The translations under genes were made by a program, and so were the position numbers. Shown here in pieces: positions 53,393 through 64,000 of a stretch of DNA of 64,000 nt. The notes under the pieces are model-generated. The model searched no databases. It was not told where the DNA came from and saw only the letters and a program-made list of their open reading frames with translations. The DNA comes from Flammula alnicola. Taxonomy: Eukaryota; Basidiomycota; Agaricomycetes; Agaricales; Strophariaceae. How positions within the stretch are numbered: position 1 is the stretch's first letter; the number at the start of each line of letters is the position of its first letter. The stretch spans positions 1-64,000 of the forward strand of contig JADNRV010000269.1 in assembly GCA_015499995.1 (NCBI GenBank), given 5' to 3'.

Positions 53393-54297
53393 TCAATCAA
53401 AATCGTTCATTCCTTCGTCAACATCCACTGCTGTATGTCCGCCTTGATATTGGCTGCCAACCTCTATCGAGCCCAGTAGATTCCTCGACCGTCCCAAAAT
53501 GGCCGCCTTCATCTCCCCATGAATAACCAGACCTGCATCCGTTGCTAATCGAAAAATTTCTTCAAAGCGATCCACATGTAGCCTTGTCTCCATCGTCACC
53601 AGGGATACCTCCCGCGTTTTGGGCATGACCGCTATGGTTACATTGGGGACGTCGCTCTCTTCCAAGAGAGTTAGGTCAAGAAGAGGAGACGTCGAATGTA
53701 CCCCGCCACTAACGGCACAGACAAAATCAAGCATAGGAATGCCAGCATTCATCAGTGCGAGCGTCGTTCCGTTAATACACGCCTGAAGCAGTCCGCCGTC
53801 TTGTTGAATTACTTGCACAAAAATGTCGATTTGAGACCGAGGATATAGAGAGGTCTGTATGACAGGCTCGAATGTAGATTTTATAGTTGCGGCGAATTCC
53901 AATATGCGCCTATGAGGCATTAAGTCGTTACACAAGTATGAAAGAGAAGTGGAAAAAAGACGGACTTGTCACCACGCGAGCGTTTTCTGCGGTCTCCGGT
54001 GCTAAAAGCGGCAACTGATACCTCCACATTGATATTTGCACGGTCGTGAATCGTTTGCGAGCGCATTTTAGCTTCTCGTGGACCGAACACAGACACAAGG
54101 ACATGGGTGAGTCCATGGGTGATGACCGCCGAGCCATCTGCATGTCCTTGCTGCGAAAGGTCGATATCGATGCTCCGAAGCTCGAATTGGCGGCGGCCAT
54201 CCGATCGAAACCCGCCTTCGTTGAGGATTTCAACGCGGGATGCCTGCGATGAAAGGAGTCAGGATGGTCGAACGATGCGATGATTTGAACGTACCAT
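53393..54297 (-). CDS. SKI6: Exosome complex component RRP41/SKI6 (265 aa)
   Basis: An RNase PH-like subunit of the exosome core ring, acting in 3'-5' RNA processing and decay. Exons 54297-54295, 54243-53966 and 53909-53393 total 798 bases. The first coding exon is the ATG alone; after a 51-base intron the protein reads ASRVEILNEGGFRSDGRR, the conserved start of the family. Then follow GHADGSAVITHGLTHVLVSV, the FSTGDRRKRSRGDKRILEF junction across intron 2, and QDGGLLQACINGTTLALMNA. Divergent from NPT1. Confidence 0.9.
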
Positions 54298-54448
54298 GTC
54301 GTAGATAAAAAGCAAGAGATTTAGTGTATGTGACTGTTATTTGTTATGGACTCGGGGCCAGTCAATGTAGAGAGATCCGATAGGCGCGCAATCCTCCTCT
54401 CCTCTGTACTCTCGCTTTGCTCTCTTATCCAGAGCCCAGGTTATCCCA
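54298..54448. promoter_or_regulatory. Shared divergent promoter, SKI6 / NPT1
   Basis: 151 bp between start codons. CT-rich initiator-like tracts lie before the NPT1 ATG and there is no clear TATA box. Confidence 0.5.
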
Positions 54449-56188
54449 ATGTCTGCCCCTCTTTCAGATCTCGCTGTCCCCCCGTCCATTCTGGACACAG
54501 ATCTTTACAAGGTCAGTAGCCACACTGGCTGCCGTCCCACGAACGACTCACACATGCGGACCCTGATTGCAGTTGACGATGCAACAAGCGGTGTTGCGTA
54601 TATTTCCTGACATCCAAGCTAGCTATCGCTTTACCAATCGAAGCGCTTCTGTCCTGTTCTCTCGTCAATGTATCGAACGTTTCCGAACTGCTGTGTCTCG
54701 TTCGTTGCCCATCTTCTCCGACCATGGTCTCACACTGATAAGTCCGGACCAGATTTCAGCACAGTTTCCTTAAGCGAGGCGGAGTTGCAATGGCTCAAGA
54801 AGGCTTGCCCATACCTTTCCCAAGATTATCTCTCTTATCTTTCATCTTACCGATATAAACCCGAACAAGTCAAAGTCAAATACATCCCTGTCACGAGCGA
54901 TAACTTGCAAGGCAAGGTCGAAATTGACATCGTCGGCCCATGGGTTGAGACCATCCTCTGGGAGGTCCCTCTTATGGCCTGCCTTAGCGAGTCATATTTC
55001 CAGACTGTGGCCGTCGACTGGAATTATGATCATCAAGATGGTAAATCTTCGAGGATTCAGTCACCGCATCGTGTCTAAAAAATAATTTTGATCCAGAAAT
55101 CGCCTACTCGAAAGGCAAGACCTTGCTTGAAGCGGGTTGCCACTTCAGTGAGTTTGGAACTCGAAGGAGAAGGTCTTTCCGGGCACAAGACATCGTTGTC
55201 CAGGCCCTCGTCCGCGCATCGCACGACATTGGTACTGGTGGCCTTTCAGGAACTAGCAACGTGCGTGAGAGCTATTACAATTAACGCCCATAACTTCGTA
55301 TAACATCACCGGAAATAGGTCCATCTTGCCCAGAAGTATGACCTGACACCCATCGGCACAATTGCACAGTGCGTCTCAAAATCCTGGCTGCAGACCAGAA
55401 TGACATACATCCATGATTGATAGTGAATGGTTCATGGGTGTATGTTTATGACTTTTATTTTGTATCTCTGAACGAACGGATTATAGGTCGCTGCCTTAAG
55501 AGGTTATGAAAAGGCCAATACCGTTGCATTGAAACTCTGGGAGGAAGCCTATGACGGAAAGGAGGCCCCCTCATTGCGTTGACAGATACGTTTATGACGG
55601 AAATTTTGTTAAGGTAACCCGACTTGCAAGTTGTAGTGACTCTCACCATTCATCACCTTTTCTGACAGGACTTGATGGAAGAGCCAGAACTTGCATATAG
55701 ATGGACTGGACTACGTCAAGACTCCGGAGATCCCTTCATCTTTGCGCCCCGTGTCAAGACGATGTATCAATCTCTAGGCATACCCCATGACTCTAAGTCG
55801 CTCATTTTTTCGGATGCTTTGAATGTGGAAAAGTGTCTCGAGATCAAGAAACAATGTGACGAACTAGGTTTTAGCAAAGGTGCATATATTTATGTGTCGT
55901 TTGCCAAACAATTTCTGATGACTTACGATTTCTTCAGTGTCTTTTGGGATCGGTACAAACCTCACCAACGATTTCCGGACTGCCTCGACAGGCGAGAAAA
56001 GCAAGGCGCTGAATATTGTCATCAAGCTGGCTTCGGTTGATAAAAAACCCTGCATCAAACTAAGTGACGACCCGAACAAGGTAAGCCATCTTCAGTCATG
56101 TTTACTTTCGTCTCCTTAACGTATTCCCCCAGAACACGGAAATGAAGACACTGTCGACTTCGTCAAGGGCGTGTATAACTTAAAGTAA
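54449..56188 (+). CDS. NPT1: Nicotinate phosphoribosyltransferase (frame interrupted by 1-nt indels)
   Basis: Converts nicotinate and PRPP to nicotinate mononucleotide in NAD+ salvage. Ten exons are inferred: 54449-54511, 54573-54726, 54765-55040, 55097-55260, 55319-55368, 55424-55439, 55487-55613, 55669-55879, 55938-56080 and 56133-56188. Motifs: [45 protein letters not shown] and LRQDSGDP. Three single-base deletions in short homopolymers are needed to explain the frame: near 55560 (GGA after AAA), near 55605 (TTTT) and near 56140 (CGGAAA). Each shifts into the conserved continuation, and together they make the length normal (~420 aa). Either sequencing error or a dead gene. The 38-base third intron is unusually short. 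Confidence 0.85.
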
Positions 56189-56527
56189 AGATTCGATAAA
56201 GAAGCTGCGCGTTAAAGAAGGTAAATTGGACTTTAATAATTGTAATCAAGTTGTACTGTACAATATATATGTATGACGCTCTGATGGGATGCCTACCTAG
56301 AGTCCAAATTGAATGAACGAGTATAAAATTTTGGATATGGAAACAATTCTTGAACCTTGGACAAGATTAGGAGCGCTCACGTGCAGTGTCCGACAACTCT
56401 TCGCTTGATTACGATGAACGTTTTAACTTGCAACTTCAAACACCAAACACGCTCCAGACTACGCAGTAACACAGTTCTGTTCCCGCCTTCATCATATTCT
56501 TTGAACTCGATTAACCGTACGTCTCCT

Positions 56528-57342
56528 ATGGCCGACGTCCGTGCTCTGCTGAAAGCAAAACGGCAAGAGGCTCGCATCACCCATCCTTATGCCGCATACA
56601 ACTCTTCTGGTCAACTGAGATGCTCAGTGTGTGGGTCAATAGTCAAGCATGCATCCGCTTGGGAAGGCCATTTGGGGAGCAACTACATCGTACAAACGTG
56701 GCTCGCATGCGAGAAGAAGAAAAAAGACAACAGGAGCAGAGGAGGCCGTGGTACCCGAACCAGAACCTACGGGAAAACGGAAGGCTCCTCTGGAGGAATC
56801 TGAAATTCAAGTCGAAAAGAAGAGGAAGGTGGAAGACCAGAGCAAAGGCTCGCAGTCATTTCCCCAGGACTTCTTCTCAGATCCGTCTCGCGCTCCAGTG
56901 GTGCTATCCGGAGACTCGGACGACGAAGATGCGGAGGAAGATAATCAGGCATCCCAAACACAACCATCTGCGAAAAACGCTGTTGTTGATTTGGAATACG
57001 AACGATTTCAGCGCGAACTTCTAATGAACAGCACAGACCCGACTGAGGCATACGATCGCGCAACTGTAACTGCTGAGCCAGTACTACCTTCAGCACAAGT
57101 TCCTGGATTCCCCACCGATTTCCCCCGAAGCTGTCGTACCTGAGCCTGTCAAGCTCACCGACGAAGAAGTCAGGCTGAAACGCGCACAAGAGGAAAGAGA
57201 ACTCATCATGGATAGATTGTTAGAGGAAGAAAGGGCACAGGAAGATGTTGATACGCGGGTTCAACTTTTGAAGGCTCGACTCGAAGGCCTTCGAAAGAAA
57301 CGGGGGCTTGCAAAAGCCAACAAAACGAAGGTTACCAGTTGA
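56528..57342 (+). CDS. ZNF830-like C2H2 zinc-finger protein (frame interrupted)
   Basis: The start MADVRALLKAKRQEARITHP and the zinc finger CSVCGSIVKHASAWEGHL then H match the ZNF830 family, nuclear proteins linked to pre-mRNA splicing. Further on come an acidic stretch (VVLSGDSDDEDAEED), the conserved block VVDLEYERFQRELL and a C-terminal helix (LIMDRLLEEERAQEDVDTRV). The three segments lie in different frames, with one-base changes near 56690 (A-run), 56735 and 57125 (C-run). No intron signals explain them. Convergent with COX10, 51 bp away. Confidence 0.75.
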
Positions 57343-57393
57343 AAATCGGTGCGTCTAAAATGCTTAATTGTTTTTACTGTAATATACTTTTTC

Positions 57394-58659
57394 TCACTCT
57401 TGGATTACAGTATTTGATACTTCATCGTCCTGAACTGTCTCTACTTCTTTTGTAAACCCAAGCCACTCGAGCCACACCATCCCTTGTTTATGGAACATCA
57501 TAAGCCCAAGCATGACGGGCAAGTACCACAAGCTATGCTGGAACACCACTCTAGCCTCCTTTTCTCCACCTCTCCGCCAGAACCGCCAGGCAGCCCTCAC
57601 GCAAAAAAGATTTGGGATCAGGGTAGTCAACGCAAACATCCACGTCGTAAGGCCGGAAAGTGGGACGAGAATGGAACAGATAGGGAGGAGAAGGACGGCG
57701 TGGCGAAGGGACACCAAGGCGTTTTTGGTTGGTGAAAAGACAGACAGCATGCGGTATCCGGCTTGTGCATACGAATCACGAACGAGATATGAGAGTGAAT
57801 TAAAGTGAGGGAACTGCCAACTGAATAGTAGCATGAAAAATGCGAATGGTGCAAGAGGATTGTCAATCAAGGACAAATCCAGTGGAGTAATTGTGCCGCT
57901 GGTGAGGAATGGGGGCAAAAACAGTTCCACGGGATAAGTTGTAGTCGGAAGGAGTTTTCCACCGCAAGCAGTCCATCCCATCAATGGTGGAAGGGCTCCT
58001 ACAACTGAACCGACCCATGTGTTGTATACACTTCTTCGCTTCATCCAGGTGTAGAGTCCAGCGTAAAGTGCAATATTGGCGGCTCCTAGACAAGCAGTGG
58101 TGGGACCTACCATTGTCCATAGCAATGCAGGTCCCGCTATTCCTGTAGCGAGAGCGAAACCGGCTGCGTGCATTGGGGTGATCGCTCTCCGAACCAGGGG
58201 TCGCGTCCGAGTTCGCGTCATTTGCGCATCGAAAGGGACTTCTTGAATTTGGTTCAGTGTGTTGGCAGATGCAGAGCAAAGTGCTGTTCCCAGGGCAGTG
58301 GATAATAAAACCGGTAATGTGGCTGGCAATGGCGATAGTGCTACGCCCGACATTGCTGTAAGAACAACGAGGATTGTGAGTCGTGACTTTGCGAGCTGGC
58401 CATAAACTTTTAAGAGTTTGCTCGGGGAGAGTTGGCCGACTTGACGGAATGCTGGCGGCGAGATAGATGGACTCTGGGGGGGTGCATAAGTCAGGTCACT
58501 GATAGACGAAAATTTGCTCGTCCCAAAGGTAGCTTGTGGATGAGATGTCCATTGGGCGTTGTGAAAGAAAAAAGAGGTGAAGGTTGGATGTGCAAGGGAC
58601 GAATACGACTTATTGGCAAGGAATATACGATGCCATTGTAACGGAATATTTCGGAGCAT
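57394..58659 (-). CDS. COX10: Protoheme IX farnesyltransferase (421 aa)
   Basis: Transfers a farnesyl group to haem B to give haem O, for cytochrome c oxidase, in the mitochondrial inner membrane. One exon with no frame problem. A presequence-like start (MLRNIPLQWHRIFLANKSY) is followed by the UbiA-type domain from ~90. The first allylic-diphosphate site is in ANTLNQIQEVPFDAQMTRT and a second conserved block in FSWQFPHFNSLSYLVRDSYA. Eight or nine hydrophobic segments are visible. Length is normal for fungi. Divergent from U1-70K. Confidence 0.95.
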   Translation of the reverse strand: MLRNIPLQWHRIFLANKSYSSLAHPTFTSFFFHNAQWTSHPQATFGTSKFSSISDLTYAPPQSPSISPPAFRQVGQLSPSKLLKVYGQLAKSRLTILVVLTAMSGVALSPLPATLPVLLSTALGTALCSASANTLNQIQEVPFDAQMTRTRTRPLVRRAITPMHAAGFALATGIAGPALLWTMVGPTTACLGAANIALYAGLYTWMKRRSVYNTWVGSVVGALPPLMGWTACGGKLLPTTTYPVELFLPPFLTSGTITPLDLSLIDNPLAPFAFFMLLFSWQFPHFNSLSYLVRDSYAQAGYRMLSVFSPTKNALVSLRHAVLLLPICSILVPLSGLTTWMFALTTLIPNLFCVRAAWRFWRRGGEKEARVVFQHSLWYLPVMLGLMMFHKQGMVWLEWLGFTKEVETVQDDEVSNTVIQE

Positions 58660-58864
58660 GGCAAAGGCGCCTGGGGGTCATTATTGTAAGAACAGAATCC
58701 GATGGTATAATAAATGAGCTTGCCTTGGAGATGCTCCGAACAGTAGTTAGAGTGAACTGCGAACGCGAAAGGCAGGAGAAACGGAATTTAAGCGGAGACT
58801 GAAAATAATGACGGATCCCGAGTCAGCGCTACACCGCCCGTTGCACTTTCTCTCTCCCTCCACA
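58660..58864. promoter_or_regulatory. Shared divergent promoter, COX10 / U1-70K
   Basis: About 205 bp between start codons. An in-frame ATG at 58808 could lengthen U1-70K and shorten the spacer to 148 bp. TCTCTCTCCCTC precedes the downstream ATG. Confidence 0.5.
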
Positions 58865-60310
58865 ATGCCCGGCACACATCTCCTACCGCCTAACCTTCTC
58901 AAACTCTTCGCCCCACGTCCGCAACTGCCTTATGCGCGTCCAGTGGATAGAGATATTGACCGCATTCGCAGAAAAGACGTCTCTGGTGTCGCCGACATCC
59001 TCGCTCGGTTGAAGGAAGCCAACACGGATTCCTTGATCATTGCTGGAACATCCGATGCTATGGAAGAGGGGGAAGAACCAGTATACACTCATGCTGAAGA
59101 AACAAAGCGCCAAATTCGACGTGAAGAGCGCAAAGCGAAGAAGACAGAAGAGTTTAAAATTGCCAAGGAAACCTGTGAGTCCATATAAGCCTCTCTTTAA
59201 CTGGCATACTGAACCCCTCTTGTGCAGATAAACCTGCTGACGACCCAGAGGCTGTAGGAGACCCTTATAAGACCTTGTTTATTTCGCGTTTGGTAATTTG
59301 CTGCACCCCTTGTTTAACACTCATGAAGCTAAACTATGTTATAGCATAAAGCTGCTACAGAGACAGATTTGAGGCGCGAATTTGAAGGCTTTGGTACTAT
59401 CGAACGGGTGAGAATCGTTCGGGACAAAAAAGGGCGCAGTCGAGGCTATGCATTCGTCGTGTATGAGCGGGAGCGTGACATGAAAGGTTCGTTGGATTCA
59501 GATCTGCATCCGACATCTATACATGAGGTTCGCCCACTAACACTTACCACACTTATCATTTTCACCCAGCTGCCTACAAGGAATCTGATGGTTTGCAAAT
59601 AATGGGTAAGAGAATTCTCGTTGACGTTGAACGAGGCAGGACGGTTCGAGGCTGGAAACCACGGCGTTTGGGCGGCGGCTTGGGCGGCCGTCCCAAACGC
59701 GTTGAACCTGCGCCAGCCGTTCCGTCAAGGGGTCCTCTCAGAGGGGGTATGGGTGGAGGCGGCCGAGGATTCAGTGACAGAGGTGGAGGAGGTTTTAGAG
59801 GTGGCCGAGGAGGTTTCGGGGGAGGACGTGGCGGGTTTGGCGGCGATCGGCCTGGCTATGGAGGTGATAGAGGGGGTTATGGAGGTGACCGAGGTGGTGG
59901 CGGCGGATTCCGCGGTGGGTTCGGTGGTAGCGACGGTGGATTTAGAGGCGGCGGCGGCGGCGGCGGCGGATTCCGTGGTGGAAGAGACGAGCATTCGGGA
60001 GGTGGAGGATTCAGGTGAGCGTCGAAACGCCTTCTAAATTCTGGACCTTTATGTATTTTGATATTTTTTTTCCACTTGCAGGGGACGTGGTGGTGGTGGT
60101 GGTATCGGTTTCCATGGTAACGGAGGTTTCGGCGACGGTCAGTCGAACGGCTATGGGGCTCCTCAAGCAGCTCCGGGCGGGTTTGGTGGCCCTCCTCCAG
60201 GCGGTATGCCAGGTGGTGGGTTTGGCGGAGGTGGAGGATATCGTGGGGACCTTAAACGCGAAGGTCCAAGTGGGTATGATGATCGTGATGCGAAGCGGCC
60301 ACGCTACTAG
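58865..60310 (+). CDS. SNP1: U1 snRNP 70K protein (396 aa)
   Basis: Binds stem-loop I of U1 snRNA and helps define 5' splice sites. Exons 58865-59174, 59228-59292, 59345-59486, 59570-60014 and 60082-60310 total 1,191 bases. The ATG at 58865 is chosen because the family starts [14 protein letters not shown] right after it; an in-frame ATG at 58808 would add 19 residues. The RRM has RNP2 LFISRL, split by an intron, and RNP1 [28 protein letters not shown] is the family's post-RRM signature. The tail is a long Gly/Arg-rich region ([11 protein letters not shown] repeats) rather than an Arg-Ser domain. Confidence 0.93.
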
Positions 60311-62430
60311 GTCTTTGGCGTTTGTCTTTCTTGCTCTGAGTCAAAGGTACACGCCGTTTCGTTTGTTTCTCCTTTGACCTACCGAGCCACGGCGGTTCTG
60401 ATGGGTGGATCGTGATTCGTTATGGTTTAAGTATTCCCAAGGTTTTGTTTCTTAATGTCTCTTTTTCGTAAGTATATTATTTTTGATCTCCTCAGCGGTT
60501 TGTTACGGCAAGGCATTTTCATTCCGCGATTTCTTGTGAATCTCAACGATTTGACTTTCCAGTGTTTGCAACAGTAAATTGGAGGACCAGCGGGCTTATA
60601 TTTAGGGACAACAGAAACAACTCAGGCCTGTGGAATGTTGCTTCTTACTCAACAACTATCTATACAGGTTCCCTTCGTAGTGAAGACCCGTTCATGCACT
60701 CGCAAAATGCGATTTCAAAAACCATACCGTGGTTGGCCAATCGAGTCTCAAATTCAACACAACTAGCTGCGCATTTTGTACAAGAAACAGGAGGATTGCG
60801 ATTACCTGTGATTGCTCATTATACTGCACATTGGGGTTGACGAATTTGTGTTTAGAGGGACAACTGTTTTCGATGACAGTCTGAATGTACCCATTCGAAA
60901 TTGGAGCAGCCATTGACTTGGTTTGGACACCTGGGAATTTGTCCGTACGAACGAGTCATCGCCTGTATAAATATGTGGGTTCAACGTTCCGTCCTGTTCA
61001 GTCATACAATTCATACGCTCGAGGCTGCGATGTCGGAGGGTTTAGCGAGTGGAGGATCAAAACACAAACCCTGACCCGGCCCTTTCGAATCTCACCCGCC
61101 AGCGCACGCCGCCACGCGAGATGATAGGGTTCGACCCTGCTTGTCATGTTTTCCATTGTTCCTGTAAGCACCGGTTGTCGATGGCGTAAATGGACAATGT
61201 CGGCGAGGTCGAGCACCTTTTTTTTCGATCATGCTGCAAGTGGAGATACCCGAGGATGTTATCGATAAGAAGCAAGAACTTCGCGGCAACTTCGCGGTTC
61301 TGACTCTTCTGAGCATGCTTTTAGCGAATACGCGTGTGTGTCTCTGGAAACGAAAGTGACGTGACGCGCAAATCCTCGTGTTTTGCATGACCGAATCGGG
61401 CAAGTTGCAAGAAGGTCAGGGACGATTGTTGAAAAAATGAGTCGTCTTTGATGTGAATTCCCCCATATGTCTTGGGTAGCAACACCCGTGACCCCTCTTG
61501 TCTGCAGACTGCAATGCTCCTTGCTGCTCCTCTGAGTTCCTGCGAGTCAGTACAGAGTCTCACGGATTGTATCCTACATATCCTAGTTGCGCGCTAGAAA
61601 GCCAGCTGAAGCGAGATTTTTTCCATGTCCGTTTGAACGGGACAAATGACGTATCATCGAGATTCCCCCGACACATGGCCTCGCGTCCGGCGCCGCAGTC
61701 AAGATCCTGCAAGATCCTGCAAAGATCACATCGCTTTTGCCTAGTTCAACCCCGCCAGGCCCGCCAAGGCTCCCTTTCGCAAATTTACTCTCCGTCAACA
61801 AATTGTCTCTCTATCCTTTGCATATATCTTTTCGCATAATTTCTATCTTTCGTGGTTTCCGTGTTCCTCCAACCCCTCCTCAGGACGATGCAAGAGGCAG
61901 AGCCGGAGCCTTGACCTTCCAGCACAACGAATGCGATTGCTTCGGTAACTACTTGTTACCTTGCCACCAAGTTTCCCACTTGTGGTTCCTAGATCTGATC
62001 GACCTCGTCCGCCTTTTGCGCTCAGCTGAAACTCCTGCTTTTAGACCGAACGCATCGTCGTCTACTTACATCCGACCAGTTCCACCTAATCGCTTTTTCC
62101 CGCACCCCCCTTCTCGCCATAATTCATTCATATTTCCAACCTTTCCACTCTCTTTTATTCTTGAGATTGCGGTACTGTGCCTATTTTTTTCGTTTTCATA
62201 GGAGGCTTGGGCTGGGACGCGCACAAAAATCTGGCGACTTTCGTGACTCTCAGCTGGTTAGTCTTGGATTTTCAACCGGGATGCCAGCTCCCGTCTTGAA
62301 AACGGTAACCTTATTCTCATATTCCTTGCTTTAGCCAAAGATATGACGCAGCATGACGCGTTCTCTCGATACAGCAAAGCACCTCTCCGTTTGGACTCTC
62401 TAAGCAATCAAACGGACGAGGAGTCGAGCA
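60311..62430. other. Intergenic, no gene recognised; 5' leader of homeodomain gene
   Basis: Open frames up to ~150 codons on both strands lack motifs and coding-like composition. 61800-62200 is CT-rich, like a long fungal 5' leader, and could belong to the downstream regulator. Possible introns there cannot be fixed. Confidence 0.55.
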
Positions 62431-64000
62431 ATGCTCACCAGCTCTGCGACAACTCATTCGCCTTCCAACGGATTCTCCCAGAAGGTGGACTTCGACGACG
62501 GAATGGGGCCATCTTCCGGCCCACAAAAGTTGACATCCAAAACAGGGGCCAAGACCGAAAAAGAGAAACGGAAACGATCTCGCGTTACTCCAGAACAGCT
62601 TGTTCATTTGGAGCGATACTTTTCAATGGACCGAAGCCCCTACTGCAGCGCGACGAAGAGAGATCAGCGACATCCTAGGTATGCAAGAACGCCAAACCCA
62701 GATTTGGTTCCAGAACAGGTATGTGTTAATCCAGATATGCAGCCGAATTGCTCATGCTCGATCTCGCAGGCGAGCGAAGGCCAAACTGCAAGATGGCAAG
62801 CACAGCGGCCGAAGAGGTAGCACCGAGGTCTCTCCAGACTCACCTCCTGAGCGTTCTGCCGGATTAGAGGTCGATCTTCACAGCATAATTCACGAAGACG
62901 AAGGTAAGAATTTCGTCATCGCTGCCAGCAGCCTAATTTTGATTTACCTTATAAATAGCCGTTACCATCATTCCGTGCACCGACCTGACTGTCGGAACTG
63001 GCGACGTATCGCAAGTCCTGCAAGCAAACATGACTTAGTGGCTTATGTTTGTGAAATGAAGCGATGCCTAACCTGGTTTATCCACTCAGGCGGCTATGGC
63101 TTCAAGATGGAAATACCCTTTAATACTGTGACGGACACAGAATTCAAGAACGTCGGGCCTCATACAGGTCTCGCTTGCTTTGTTTTATCGCACCCTCCAA
63201 TATTCTACCTCGAAAACATCTCTTCCCCTCTTGGAGACGGATCGGTTGTCCGCACATGGAAGAGATGTTCAGATTGGACAGAAGGCCACCAAGCATCCCA
63301 AGTCCTACGTCACACTGTCATTGGCTCGGATGAGCAATTGGCTTATGTCCTCGAAATTTGCACGTAAATCCACCTGTTTCTAATATCCATTCAGAGCAGC
63401 ATCCTATCACCCAGCGCGCACAGTATCCTCTCCAATGGAACTTCCTCCACCTCCTTTGGCTGGCCTCACCGGCGCTGGCCTCTCATACGGTGCTGACCCA
63501 AGGATGAAGAATTCCCAGAATAATATAGGTCAAGGTCACAGACGACCGTCATATAGTGCTCCCGATCTACGACCACCGCCGCACAGCGCCCCATCCGCTA
63601 CCTTTCCACAGCATAATTTCATGCGCCCAATTAATCAATCAACCGGGACACGTTTCGAACCGGCCGTGTATAATGACTACACTCCAAATGTACATCAAGA
63701 TTTAGAGACGTCTGGTTATTCGGCCATCCCTGTGACTCAAAGTCAAGCTGCGCGTTCATACGCTTCCCAACCGCACCGTATTTCAATAACGGTCCCCAAG
63801 CATTGCAGCCCTTCCAATCAGAAGTCAATCGCTTGCCATCCCAAGTTCCTCAACCATCGGCGTACCCTACCCCCTCTCCACCACCTCAACTACATCATAT
63901 CGGCCGGAAACGAGTCGCGATAGCTTCTCTAATAACCCCACCAGTATCTTCTCAAGCATTGTCGGGTATACCTGGCTTCATGTACGAGGTGGATGAGGAT
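62431..64000 (+). CDS. Homeodomain transcription factor, Phx1/Hom2-like (partial)
   Basis: From the ATG at 62431 the protein has a short N-terminus, a homeodomain (KRKRSRVTPEQLVHLERYF ... QERQTQIWFQNRRAKAK) and a C-terminal conserved block (KHDLVAYVCEMKRCLTWFIH then GYGFKMEIPF) known from fission yeast Phx1 and basidiomycete Hom2-type proteins. A Pro-rich region follows and continues past 64000. Exons: 62431-62718, 62770-62903, 62959-63363 and 63395 onward. One-base changes are needed near 62638 (CCCC), 63000 (GTCGGAAC) and 63770. Known relatives regulate stress survival or fruiting. It is not a mating-type HD1/HD2 gene: the homeodomain has no TALE insertion. Confidence 0.82.

Noticed and set aside
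55487..55680. Extra intron to explain the NPT1 frame break
   Set aside because: Splicing out the shifted part would remove the conserved ALTDTF region; both shifted segments match the family exactly, so one-base indels fit better.
61737..62201. 154-codon frame upstream of the homeodomain gene
   Set aside because: CT-rich leader-like sequence with a hydrophobic tail but no motif and no splice signals joining it convincingly.
62431..64000. Homeodomain gene as a mating-type (A locus) gene
   Set aside because: The homeodomain is of the typical WFQNRRAKAK type with a Phx1-like C-terminus, and no paired HD partner or mitochondrial intermediate peptidase gene is adjacent.

Overview
The window is nuclear DNA of a filamentous basidiomycete, most likely an Agaricomycete. 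The evidence is the dense, short introns (about 40-80 bp) in the housekeeping genes, a Phx1/Hom2-type homeodomain protein, Ty1/copia and Ty3/gypsy elements of basidiomycete type, and LINEs that carry an RNase H domain. I cannot name the species.

Positions 1 to about 50,400 are a transposon graveyard with layered nesting. Positions 1-1549 look like a non-autonomous terminal-inverted-repeat element. Three copies of one copia family follow: copy 1 (+, 1569-13632), copy 2 (-, 13633-31404, with both LTRs) and copy 3 (+, 31405-32787, a fragment). They are interrupted by LINEs of one superfamily: LINE A (-, 3074-5420), LINE B (-, 6901-13549, near full length), LINE D (+, 14856-19124), LINE C (-, 21448-29550) and, outside copia, LINE E (-, 33559-35568). 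LINE C carries a further insertion, a 1.5 kb element with a tRNA-like head and a LINE-like tail (25296-26818). B, C, D, E and this element have target-site duplications that I could read directly. Downstream come a fold-back element (35730-36551), the gag-protease part of a Ty3/gypsy element (37385-41291, -), a 1,223 bp LTR element with two identical 119 bp LTRs and an apparent self-priming site (44208-45430), and a 1.5 kb inverted-repeat element with a second inverted repeat inside it (48119-49648).

Positions 50,393-64,000 are a compact, conserved gene block: mitochondrial citrate synthase (-), tRNA (guanine-N7) methyltransferase TRM8 (+), exosome subunit RRP41/SKI6 (-), nicotinate phosphoribosyltransferase NPT1 (+), a ZNF830-like zinc-finger protein (+), haem A pathway farnesyltransferase COX10 (-), U1-70K (+) and a homeodomain regulator that runs off the end (+). 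The genes are arranged as divergent pairs sharing promoters of about 140-200 bp and convergent pairs only 50-80 bp apart. I reconstructed exons by hand; for CIT1, TRM8, RRP41 and U1-70K the exon sum is a multiple of three and gives a protein of normal length.

The most interesting items are the miniature LTR element whose predicted RNA 5' end is complementary to its own primer-binding site (a Tf1-like scheme), and the tRNA-headed element that shares about 450 bp of 3' end with the resident LINEs. A technical warning: several conserved genes and all three copia copies have single-base indels in short homopolymers, which looks like residual long-read error rather than biology.
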